A stretch of 64,000 nt of DNA from Thermatribacter sp048814795. GTDB taxonomy: Bacteria > Atribacterota > Atribacteria > Atribacterales > Thermatribacteraceae. The DNA is taken from assembly GCA_048814795.1 (NCBI GenBank), contig CP184673.1:1984001-2048000 (forward strand), in the 5' to 3' direction. The notes below the pieces were generated by a model, which searched no databases, was not told where the DNA came from, and worked only from the letters and a program-made list of their open reading frames with translations. The translations under genes were made by a program, and so were the position numbers. Of the stretch, positions 42,537 to 50,561 are shown piece by piece. Within the stretch, counting starts at the first letter, position 1. Every line of letters begins with the position of its first letter.

Positions 42537-43856
42537 GTGAGCCATATACTTTCTGCCGATTTCGGCACTTCCTCTCTCAAAATCAGCATTCTCGATCACG
42601 ACCTGAACCTGATTAAAAGCACTAAAGTTAACTATACCTATGAAGTCAAAAAGGGTAAGGAAATTGAAATTGCTCCAGAAACGTTGCTTCGGGCCTTCAA
42701 AGGGGGAATCGAAAAGCTGGGTCAGAAGTATACCAAACAAATAGATTACATAATTTGCGATACCCTCTGCCCTTCACTTATTGCAATGAACCAGGATGGC
42801 AATCCACTTTACCCAGCTATTCTGCATCTTGATAGACGTAGCACGAAACAAGCCAGAAAAGCTTTACAAATAGTCGGCAAGGATAACTTTTTGAAAATAA
42901 ACGGTAACCTTCCCTTCCCCGGTGGCATTTCATTAACCAGCATTCTCTGGCTAAAAGAAAATCATCCCGATCTTTATCGGAAAACCTCCGTATTTGGCCA
43001 TTTCAACACTTTTTTGCAAAAATTTATGGTTGGAAATTTTCTTATCGACCCGACTCATGCCTCCTTCACTGGCCTTTATGAAACCCTCAAGTGGGGAAAC
43101 TGGTCAAAAGAGCTATGCAAAGAGCTAAATATTGAACTTTCAAAGCTTCCCGAAATAGCCGATTCTAATCAAATCACCGGAAGGCTGAAAAAAGAAGCTT
43201 CCCGGTTTCTGAGTTTACGAGAAGGAATACCTGTCCTGATGGGTGCCAATGACACCGCTACTGCAGCACTTGGAGCCGGTGCCACAGAGGAAGGACAGAT
43301 ATTGAACATCTCTGGAAGCAACGAAATTATAACTGTCACTCTTGAGCGACCCCTACCTCATGAAAAGGTATACCTGAGGACGCACGCTGTACGTAACAGG
43401 TGGCTTCTTTTGGCCATCACTGTAGGAGGAGGAGCGTTGGAGTGGTTCCGTAAAGAGTTTTATCGAGAGATGTCCCGGGAAGAATTTTATGAAAAGTACT
43501 TTCCGGAAGTGGTGAAAAGAGCTGGCAAACCCCGGGTACGTTTCTATCCCTATCTTGCCGGAGACCGGCACAGCATCAACCAGCGCAGAGCCCGTTTTTC
43601 AAATCTTACTCTGGACACAACGAGAGAAGAAATGCTCTACGCACTTCTCTTTGGTATTTTCGAACCCATAAATCTGGTTCTTTCCACTTACCGTGATCGA
43701 GTAAAATTTAAAGAGGAAGTAGCCCTTACTGGCGGAATGGTAAACGAAGCTTTCCTGGAATTCAAAAAGAAAATATTTCCTGAGTTTATATTTAAAACTG
43801 TCAGAGAATGTGTAGCCATCGGAAACGGCAAGCTTGTTTTGTCAAGTAAGTCATAG
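42537..43856 (+). CDS. FGGY-family carbohydrate kinase, C-terminally short
   Basis: A 439-residue sugar kinase. The N-terminal phosphate loop is LSADFGTSSLKISILD, HLDRRS corresponds to the WxDxR segment, GANDTATAALGAGA is the central ATP-site stretch, and ALTGGMVNEAFLEFKK the C-terminal one. The last 40-60 residues found in most FGGY kinases are missing: the protein stops soon after ECVAIGNGKLVL, where the family has the ALGAA helix. The start is a GTG after AAAGGGGAG. It is followed by an SDR gene after 47 bases, so the two probably handle one sugar or sugar acid. Activity is uncertain because of the short C-terminus. Confidence 0.83.
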   Translation: MSHILSADFGTSSLKISILDHDLNLIKSTKVNYTYEVKKGKEIEIAPETLLRAFKGGIEKLGQKYTKQIDYIICDTLCPSLIAMNQDGNPLYPAILHLDRRSTKQARKALQIVGKDNFLKINGNLPFPGGISLTSILWLKENHPDLYRKTSVFGHFNTFLQKFMVGNFLIDPTHASFTGLYETLKWGNWSKELCKELNIELSKLPEIADSNQITGRLKKEASRFLSLREGIPVLMGANDTATAALGAGATEEGQILNISGSNEIITVTLERPLPHEKVYLRTHAVRNRWLLLAITVGGGALEWFRKEFYREMSREEFYEKYFPEVVKRAGKPRVRFYPYLAGDRHSINQRRARFSNLTLDTTREEMLYALLFGIFEPINLVLSTYRDRVKFKEEVALTGGMVNEAFLEFKKKIFPEFIFKTVRECVAIGNGKLVLSSKS

Positions 43857-43903
43857 TAATTCCACACAAACAACAAAACTTGAAAATCCGCAGAGGTGAG
43901 AAA

Positions 43904-44704
43904 ATGGCTTATTCCTTTGACCTTTCCGGAAAAGTCGCAATTGTAACCGGAAGCAGCAGAGGCCTTGGAAAAGCAATGGCAATAGCTCTCGCTCAAGCAG
44001 GAGCAGATTTAGTAGTTACCAGCAGGAATCTTGAGAGTCTTAAAGAAACCTGCAAAACAATAGAGCAATATGGTAGTAAGACCCTTCCCTGTCAACTCGA
44101 CGTAACTTCCATAGAGAGCATCACCCAAATGGTAGAAACGGTCATTGGTGAGTTTGGTCACATCGACATATTAGTAAACAATGCTGGCATGAACATCCGC
44201 AAGCCAGCGCTAAATTTGAGCGAAGAGGATTGGGATAGAGTTATCAACACCAACCTCAAAAGCGTTTTTCTTTGTTCTCAAAAAGTAGCTCCCTACATGA
44301 TAAAGCAAAAATGGGGGAGAATAATAAATATAGGTTCGGCTACCTCTGTTTTTGGCTTTCCAAACATGAATCCTTACTGTGCAAGTCGGGGAGGAATTGT
44401 CCAGCTTACTCGCAGTCTTGCCGCCGAGTGGGGAAAATATGGAATAACAGTGAATGTCCTGGCACCAGGCTGGTTCCGCACAGAACAAACCCGGGTACTC
44501 TGGGAAAACCCGCGCTGGATGGAAATGATAACCAAAAGGATACCTCTGGGTAAAATTGGAGAACCTGATGAATTGGGTCCAGCAGTTGTATTTTTAGCTT
44601 CGGAACAGGCTTCTTTCATAACTGGAACCGTTCTAATGGTGGATGGGGGCTTCACGGGCTGTGACAGTGAAATAATGGACGTTTCTTATTTCCAGCAGAA
44701 ATAA
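43904..44704 (+). CDS. SDR-family oxidoreductase with YxxxR in place of YxxxK
   Basis: A 266-residue short-chain dehydrogenase of the gluconate/2-deoxygluconate dehydrogenase type. The coenzyme loop is TGSSRGLGKAMAIALA, then NNAGMN, the active-site strand INIGSAT and the Tyr in NPYCASRGG. Here Arg162 replaces the catalytic Lys of YxxxK. The C-terminal VLAPGWFRTEQTR and FITGTVLMVDGGFTG are normal. I chose the ATG at 43904 after AGAGGTGAG; a TTG at 43880 is too early. It is cotranscribed with the kinase gene. The Lys to Arg change may lower or alter activity. Confidence 0.87.
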   Translation: MAYSFDLSGKVAIVTGSSRGLGKAMAIALAQAGADLVVTSRNLESLKETCKTIEQYGSKTLPCQLDVTSIESITQMVETVIGEFGHIDILVNNAGMNIRKPALNLSEEDWDRVINTNLKSVFLCSQKVAPYMIKQKWGRIINIGSATSVFGFPNMNPYCASRGGIVQLTRSLAAEWGKYGITVNVLAPGWFRTEQTRVLWENPRWMEMITKRIPLGKIGEPDELGPAVVFLASEQASFITGTVLMVDGGFTGCDSEIMDVSYFQQK

Positions 44705-44713
44705 AAGCATTTT

Positions 44714-44739
44714 AAGGGCAGGCTTTATGACCTGCCCTT
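44714..44739 (+). terminator. Weak terminator-like hairpin after the SDR gene
   Basis: AAGGGCAGG and CCTGCCCTT form a 9-bp stem (44714-44722, 44731-44739) with an 8-base loop, 9 bases after the stop codon. No T-run follows, but flanking TTTTAA and TTAAAAA could extend the stem imperfectly. The next 190 bases up to 44935 hold no gene. Confidence 0.5.
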
Positions 44740-44935
44740 GGCTTAAAAATCTATAAAAACACTCTTAAAAATTTTAAAAATTCCCAGTAGTGATTTTTTG
44801 AGTGGTGAATAACAACAAATGCTTGCCTTAGTCACACTTTTATCGCAAAACTCGAGGTATTTTTATAATTAAAACATTTCACCCTCAGGAAACAAGGGGT
44901 GGAAAGAATCATCCAAATCCCTTTTTACAAAAAAA

Positions 44936-45823
44936 TTAAAACTTTAATTGAAAAACCTCTTTTGGTAAATAGGCTTTTACAGTAAGTAGGGGATCCACCA
45001 GCTGAGACACCCCAAAATGACAGGTAGCGCTCATCAAGTAATAACTTTTTATAAAATCCCACCCTAAACATTCCTGGATGACTCTTGAGCATTCCTGAGC
45101 TAATTCTTCAAAAGCTACGTCAAGACTCGAAGCACTGTAAAGAAACACGAAATGTCGGTCGGTTTCCACCACAGGAGATTTTAATCCTAATTGATTTTCA
45201 AGTAAATTAACCCGTACTTTAACCTCGGCTGACACCTCCACTCCAGTTCCACATATTTCTCCGTCTCCCATGGCAGCGTGTACATCGCCCAGAGCTAAGA
45301 AGGCTCCACTTTGGAAAACAGGCAGATAAACTACACTACCCTCACAAATCTCACGGGTATCCATGTTTCCTCCATGCATACCAGGCGTGGTGGTGGGTAT
45401 GCTTCCACTTAAAGGAGCCACGCCAATTACGCCTATCATGGGCCGCATTGGAAAAACAGTTCCCTCCAAATAGCACTTTCCTCCTTCAATTTCTACCATT
45501 TTGAAAAGATAATCATCTATTCTGGAATTCAAAACACCAATATGGGGATGAGTGGCTACTATTCCTAGAGAAAAACATTTTATCCCGAGAACTTCCACCT
45601 TAAGGAGTTGTCTCTTCTTGGCCCCCTTTATAATTACGGGGCCAGTTGCCGGATTAACCTTGCTGAAGTCTATGGAAGCTAAATCGTCTTTTTCTGTTTT
45701 GATTTGACCTCCGAAACAGTCCAGAGTTTCAAATACACATTCCTCTCCTGGCAAGCACTCGACAACACCGTTCATATCTGAGGAAAATTCATGAATTAAA
45801 AAATTATTAGTAACTCTTTTCAT
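44936..45823 (-). CDS. Acetamidase/formamidase family protein
   Basis: A 295-residue amidohydrolase of the FmdA_AmdA family. Family-like parts are NPATGPVIIKGAKKRQLLKVEVLGIKC (strand-rich core), THPHIGVLNS, PMIGVIGVAPLSGSIPTTTPGMHGGNMD, LALGDVHAAMGDGEICGTGVE and VTVKAYLPKEVF. It should release ammonia from formamide, acetamide or a related small amide. I chose the ATG at 45823 because the TTG at 45841 lacks a ribosome site. It follows the LarA-like gene at 45898 on the same strand, so a hydroxyacid-amide route is possible but unproven. Confidence 0.87.
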   Translation of the reverse strand: MKRVTNNFLIHEFSSDMNGVVECLPGEECVFETLDCFGGQIKTEKDDLASIDFSKVNPATGPVIIKGAKKRQLLKVEVLGIKCFSLGIVATHPHIGVLNSRIDDYLFKMVEIEGGKCYLEGTVFPMRPMIGVIGVAPLSGSIPTTTPGMHGGNMDTREICEGSVVYLPVFQSGAFLALGDVHAAMGDGEICGTGVEVSAEVKVRVNLLENQLGLKSPVVETDRHFVFLYSASSLDVAFEELAQECSRVIQECLGWDFIKSYYLMSATCHFGVSQLVDPLLTVKAYLPKEVFQLKF

Positions 45824-45897
45824 GCGTCTTTTCACCACCAATTTTTATCGCTTTCTTTTTAAGTCTATTCTTATAAATACACATCAATCACTTACTC

Positions 45898-47178
45898 TTA
45901 GGCAAGATAGGGATATGCCAGTAAGTTACCATAACTATCCACCCTCATTTCCCTTAATTCACCAACTATTTCTATATCCGGCCTGTGAGCAGCTTCGTAG
46001 AAAAGCTTCTCTGATATTTCCATTTCAGCTATCTCCAGTGTATTTTTAATTCTGACCAATCTTATTTCCCTTTCATCCTTTTTAGCCAGCTTCATAGCGA
46101 CCTTAACTGCATACTCATCGTTTTTCAAAATGATAGGCAGAAATCCTCCCCTCAGAGTGCCTGAAGTCAGAATATTGGTATAGGTGGCATTGAAATCGAT
46201 CTTATCGAATAATTTTTTGGTGGTAAGGTCGGCAAGACCAATACCACAGGCATTGCCATGGGTTTTTTCGGTAAGGTCCAGTGCGATTATTATTTTGATA
46301 CCCTTATCAATACCCTTTGCGCGACCAATGACATTGGTATCCATTCCACTACCACTCACGTCCTTGCCGATTTCGTCCACCACCAGAACATCAATCCCAG
46401 CAAAGGGTATCTGAAGCATTTTGCACCTGTATTCTTCCAGTAGCTCCTTTTCTACCTCATAAAAATCCTCGGGCTCAACAGCTTGAATTTTGCATAACTT
46501 GTGGCAAGCGTTTTCAACCAGAGCGATACCAAAAAGTATGGGAGCTTTACGCAGTATTTCCCTTCCAACTTCGGGGATAACCTCTCTAAACCTTTCAAAA
46601 CCAAGTTCATGAATTACGGAAGCCCCCTTGTGTTTTCCCAATCCAATGACCATCATTTTCATCAAACCACTTTCGACCTCTCCAGCAAAGTCGGTGTGAA
46701 CCTTAACTCTGTTAACCACAATAATACCGTCAGCTAAAAAAGCATTCTTATCAATGTAAACAGGAACATTTTCTTTCGTTTCCCCAAGCTTGACCACTTC
46801 CATAGACGAAACTATCGGTGCACCAATGCTCTGCTCAGTTATTCCATAACTTGCGAGTATCTCTCTTTGAGCCTGAGCATCCCCACCACCATGACTACCC
46901 ATAGCAGGAACAACAAAGGGTTCTCCTCCCATATGTCTCACTTCATCAACTATCGCCTTTATAACCTCTGCAATCCTGTCAATCCCCCTGCTACCAGCAG
47001 TAATGGCGATTCTCTTGCCTTTGCCGATTTTACTCCTTGACCTAAGCTTTTGAATTTCTTCTTTCACAACTTGCGGGACATTGTCGATGGCATCCCTGGG
47101 AATCTTTTGTCGTACTTTAGCCATGCGGGGTAGTTTCATGTCCTCAATACCGGGAACTGTGACTTTCGAAACCTCCAA
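45898..47178 (-). CDS. LarA-like (DUF2088) protein, divergent
   Basis: A 426-residue lactate-racemase-domain protein distinct from the one at 29607. Candidate cofactor residues are H96 (PAMGSHGGG), H161 (RVKVHTDF), K174 (VESGLMKMMVIGLG) and H190 (VIHELG). The Lys-to-His spacing of 16 equals that of LarA, but the His-to-Lys spacing is 13 instead of 10, and the N-terminal Asp-Arg pair is unclear (AGSRGID). Whether it binds the nickel-pincer cofactor is therefore open. The start is a TTG 8 bases after GGGAGGG. It precedes the amidase gene by 74 bases. Confidence 0.78.
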   Translation of the reverse strand: MEVSKVTVPGIEDMKLPRMAKVRQKIPRDAIDNVPQVVKEEIQKLRSRSKIGKGKRIAITAGSRGIDRIAEVIKAIVDEVRHMGGEPFVVPAMGSHGGGDAQAQREILASYGITEQSIGAPIVSSMEVVKLGETKENVPVYIDKNAFLADGIIVVNRVKVHTDFAGEVESGLMKMMVIGLGKHKGASVIHELGFERFREVIPEVGREILRKAPILFGIALVENACHKLCKIQAVEPEDFYEVEKELLEEYRCKMLQIPFAGIDVLVVDEIGKDVSGSGMDTNVIGRAKGIDKGIKIIIALDLTEKTHGNACGIGLADLTTKKLFDKIDFNATYTNILTSGTLRGGFLPIILKNDEYAVKVAMKLAKKDEREIRLVRIKNTLEIAEMEISEKLFYEAAHRPDIEIVGELREMRVDSYGNLLAYPYLA

Positions 47179-47309
47179 TTCTTGTCCCTCCCTGTTCTTA
47201 AGGCACCTAAGTGAAAACGAAAGGGGATTCTATCCAGCAATTTCAACTCGCGTTAACCAGATATATCCTTTTTACTCACCCTAAGACTAATCTGCTTCTC
47301 TGCTGAAAA

Positions 47310-47331
47310 GTAAACCGTAAATACGGTTTAC
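47310..47331 (-). terminator. Palindromic hairpin upstream of the LarA-like gene
   Basis: GTAAACCGTAAATACGGTTT plus AC, with 10-base arms. On the minus strand it is followed by TTTTCAGC. It overlaps the stop of the decayed frame at 47328, so it may be that lost gene's terminator, or an operator. Confidence 0.45.
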
Positions 47332-47536
47332 CTCACGTTGAGGAAGAGCAAAGCCTTCAAGATGCACTCTTCATAAAAACCAGGGATTTCAACTTTAACA
47401 ACTCTGGCTGGAATAACAGGGCACTCCCCCATAAGCCCTCAAAAGGTTTATAGCCCAATACCTGAACTATTGACTCACGATATACCCTTTCCAGAAAAGT
47501 ATCCCAGGATAATCCTTTCAAATTGCCTTTCTTCAT
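47328..47536 (-). pseudogene. Possible decayed gene fragment
   Basis: Two overlapping minus-strand frames look like one protein broken by a frameshift. The first (from the ATG at 47536) reads SWDTFLERVYRESIVQVLGY then KPFEGL. The second reads GLMGECPVIPARVVKVEIPG then FYEECILKALLFLNVR and a stop at 47328, followed by a hairpin. Neither has a ribosome site, and I do not recognise the family. The rest of the gap from 47179 to 47657 holds only the lipoprotein promoter. Confidence 0.35.
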
Positions 47537-47595
47537 CAGATGAAATCAAAAATCAAGCAAATTATAACATACAAAGAAGTTTAGAAAATAAGCCT

Positions 47596-47624
47596 TTGAC
47601 ACTCTTGCCGCCAATTTTTATAAT
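47596..47624 (+). promoter_or_regulatory. Consensus promoter of the beta-helix lipoprotein gene
   Basis: Exact TTGACA (47596-47601) and exact TATAAT (47619-47624) with 17-base spacing. The start near 47631 leaves a leader of about 27 bases including GAAAGGAGC before the TTG at 47658. Such a perfect promoter predicts high expression. Confidence 0.85.
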
Positions 47625-47657
47625 CGAAAAAATTTACCTTGAAAGGAGCTGATCTGT

Positions 47658-50399
47658 TTGCAAAAAGTACACTGGGCATTATGGTCTTGCCTGATTTTTT
47701 TAATTCTTCTTTCTTCCGGATGTTCGCTCACCCCCTTGTCCAGAAATCCCCTCCTCCAGGGAAGAGTATATATTGAGAAGTTTGAGAGAGATAATCTTCA
47801 AGGAAAACCGGTTCCCAACGCCACAGTGCAAGCGCTGGATATCGAAAATGGAAAGATCCTTGCCGAAACAAGGAGCAACCAGGAAGGATACTATTTTGTT
47901 TCCGTTCCTCCCGGCGGCCCCTATCTGATCCGGGTCATAAAAGGTAACCTCAGACTCCTTGATTTCTCGCCAATCACCGAAGAAAACAAAATTTACAACC
48001 TGGACCTCGCTGGAATATCTTCGACAGCTATCACTCTGGTATTTCTCGAAGCAACCAGAGAGGGCTATGACCTGCAAAACGCCGATATCGACTCTCTTAC
48101 GAAAATAGCCGAATTCGAGGAGCTATTAGGAACGATCCAGAAGATAGTCGTCAACAACGGAAATCCTCTATATAACCAAGAAGCGCTTCGACTCGCAAGA
48201 GAGCTATTAGGCTTACTTTTCTTAAACCCACCTCCTCCAAACCCGCCAAGCATTACAGAAACTCCTGTTTTCTTGCTTCCAATCCACAATACCACCCGTG
48301 ACAAATACTATTTCACAATGCAAAACGCCATTGATGACGCCAGAAATGGAGATATTATTGTAGTTTCACCGGGAACTTACCGAGAAAACATCGATTTTAA
48401 AGGAAAAGATATCACCTTGCAAAGTGAAAACCCCGATGATCCTCAAGTGGTTGTTAAAACCATTATTGAGGGAGCAAACAGGGGTAGTGTAGTGACCTTT
48501 CAAAGTGGTGAAAGCAGCAAGGCGGTGCTTCGAGGCTTTACCATTCAGAACGGCTCAGGCAATACTTCTTCTCAAAGTTCCAATTTGTCTTGTGGTGGCG
48601 GTATTTTTATCAAAGATTCCTCTCCCACTCTTGAAAAAAACCTGATTTTGCGAAATAGTGCCGATTGCGGTGGCGGAATATACATTGAGAACGGCTCACC
48701 TTCTCTCCGAGGAAACACTATAGAAGCAAATATCTCTGCCACTTTTGGTGGTGGTATTTGCCTTGTTAAGGCTTCTCCAATTATCGGAGGCAACAATGTT
48801 GGTTCCAAAAATATCATCCAGAACAACCAATCGGACTCAGGCGGTGGTATATACGCAGACCAAAACAGCACAATCACCAGTGACGGTATTCTGTGGGACC
48901 GAGCTTTTTATGTCTCCCCCAGTGGCTGGCCCAGTCCCAACTACGTAGCTTTTAACACCTTTCTTAGCAACACCCATACTGGAGGAGACACTGGTTCCCA
49001 GGTTTATTTTGAAGCACGTAACGTCACCTTTACTGTGGCGGGTTCTGGAGAAATCAAGATCTCTGATAGTATAGTTACCAATCAGTCCTTATCCCTTCCT
49101 ATCGGGGCAACACTCGAAATTGAGGCTACACCAGAAAAAGAGTACCTGTTCCAGCAATGGACAGCAAGTGCCGGAACAGTGCAGGACAAAAGTCAATACC
49201 ATACCACCTACCTCGTCCCACAAAACGATGCTACGCTAACTGCCAGTTTCCTGCCGCTCAGGGAATTCACCTTCCAGATCCAGGGCTCAGGAAGCATAGA
49301 GGTCTCTGTGGTATCCAGGCCACTCACCTACAACGACTTTGAAGGCAGTACCACTACTTCATCTGAAAATCACCAGTATGTACAGGGAACAGTACTCAAT
49401 TTGAAAGCTACACCCAGCACCAATTATGGTTTTTTAAAGTGGGTAGTTGACGGCGTTGATTACTCAAGTGATAGCTCCGTAACTCTCACCGTTTCTCAGA
49501 ACACGACTATCCAGGCAGTTTTTGGATTCATCCGCGAAATAACTTTCAAAGTTAATCCTGGCAATGGAACCAATGTTGGAAGCATCTTTGTTAATGGTGT
49601 AGAGGCTTTAGACGGAAAAACTAAAACCCAAACTGTCCAATATTATCCCGAAGGAAAAAACATCATCGTTGAAGCCCGGAATCTTGCTGGGAACTTTCAA
49701 AGCTGGAACACAGGAAGCAGTAATCCCCACCTTTCATATGAGGTAACAGGTAATGCCATTATAACTGCTAACTTTACCACTCCTCCCATAAAAAATATCA
49801 CCCAAGCGACTTATTTTAGAACAATAAAAAATGCTACACTCAGCGCCCAGGCCGGCGAAACCGTCGAAGTAAATTCAGGAACTTATTACGAAAATGAGAT
49901 AACAATACCAGAAGGCGTAACTCTTAAAAGCAGCGATGGAAGAGATGTAACCATCACCATCATAGACGGCAACAAAACCTCACCTGGAATAACTCTTCAA
50001 AATGGAGCTCTTATTGAGGGATTCACCATACAAAACTTTTCCTCAAGCGCTGTATATGTAGCAGGTGAAAACTGCACAGTCAGAAACAACAACATTCTGA
50101 ACAATGAAGCAGAAAACGGTGGTGGCATCTACGTAAGCAGCGAAGCTAACAGTTGTGAAATCCATGGAAACACCATAGAAAATAACCAGGCATCAGATAA
50201 TGGAGGAGGCATTTACGTATCAGCTTTCAACAGCGGAACTTCCATCTATGGAAACACCATCCAGTATAACCACGCTAATAACAAGGGAGGAGGAATTTAT
50301 ATCGATGCTAATATCTCCTGCTACAGTAACACTGTCTATAAAAACACAGCAGGGTCAGATTGCTCCGAGATCTATATTGTTGGCAAGTTGTGTGAATAA
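47658..50399 (+). CDS. Large cell-surface lipoprotein with beta-helix and bacterial repeat domains
   Basis: A 913-residue exported lipoprotein. The lipobox is LSSGC near residue 22. Residues about 35-115 form a carboxypeptidase-regulatory-like sandwich (GRVYIEKFERDN, NQEGYYFVSVPPGGPYLI). About 210-450 form a right-handed parallel beta-helix with repeated GGGIYI and N-rich turns. About 455-705 hold three or more InlB-B-like repeats (GATLEIEATPEKEYLFQQWT, LKATPSTNYGFLKWVVDGV). A second beta-helix fills about 710-905. Beta-helices of this type often bind or cleave polysaccharides; no catalytic site is evident. The start is a TTG after GAAAGGAG, under a consensus promoter. Confidence 0.9.
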   Translation: MQKVHWALWSCLIFLILLSSGCSLTPLSRNPLLQGRVYIEKFERDNLQGKPVPNATVQALDIENGKILAETRSNQEGYYFVSVPPGGPYLIRVIKGNLRLLDFSPITEENKIYNLDLAGISSTAITLVFLEATREGYDLQNADIDSLTKIAEFEELLGTIQKIVVNNGNPLYNQEALRLARELLGLLFLNPPPPNPPSITETPVFLLPIHNTTRDKYYFTMQNAIDDARNGDIIVVSPGTYRENIDFKGKDITLQSENPDDPQVVVKTIIEGANRGSVVTFQSGESSKAVLRGFTIQNGSGNTSSQSSNLSCGGGIFIKDSSPTLEKNLILRNSADCGGGIYIENGSPSLRGNTIEANISATFGGGICLVKASPIIGGNNVGSKNIIQNNQSDSGGGIYADQNSTITSDGILWDRAFYVSPSGWPSPNYVAFNTFLSNTHTGGDTGSQVYFEARNVTFTVAGSGEIKISDSIVTNQSLSLPIGATLEIEATPEKEYLFQQWTASAGTVQDKSQYHTTYLVPQNDATLTASFLPLREFTFQIQGSGSIEVSVVSRPLTYNDFEGSTTTSSENHQYVQGTVLNLKATPSTNYGFLKWVVDGVDYSSDSSVTLTVSQNTTIQAVFGFIREITFKVNPGNGTNVGSIFVNGVEALDGKTKTQTVQYYPEGKNIIVEARNLAGNFQSWNTGSSNPHLSYEVTGNAIITANFTTPPIKNITQATYFRTIKNATLSAQAGETVEVNSGTYYENEITIPEGVTLKSSDGRDVTITIIDGNKTSPGITLQNGALIEGFTIQNFSSSAVYVAGENCTVRNNNILNNEAENGGGIYVSSEANSCEIHGNTIENNQASDNGGGIYVSAFNSGTSIYGNTIQYNHANNKGGGIYIDANISCYSNTVYKNTAGSDCSEIYIVGKLCE

Positions 50400-50505
50400 T
50401 TCTCCCCAAAAAGGGTCTTTTTGAGCCCTGTTGTCCCAGCAAGACAAAGACTGTAGCAACACAACAGCACTGGAAAAATTCGTAGAGAAATAACGAAGAA
50501 AAGAC

Positions 50506-50547
50506 GAGGAAGGGAAGAAACCTCAAAGAGAGTTTTTTCCCTTCCTC
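50506..50547 (-). terminator. Terminator after the L-fucose isomerase gene
   Basis: A 16-bp stem with one G-U pair (arms 50506-50521 and 50532-50547, GAGGAAGGGAAGAAAC), followed on the minus strand by TCTTTTCTTCG. It lies 14 bases after the fucI stop. It may also end the rightward lipoprotein transcript. Confidence 0.75.
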
Positions 50548-50561
50548 AAACGTGAGAAAAC

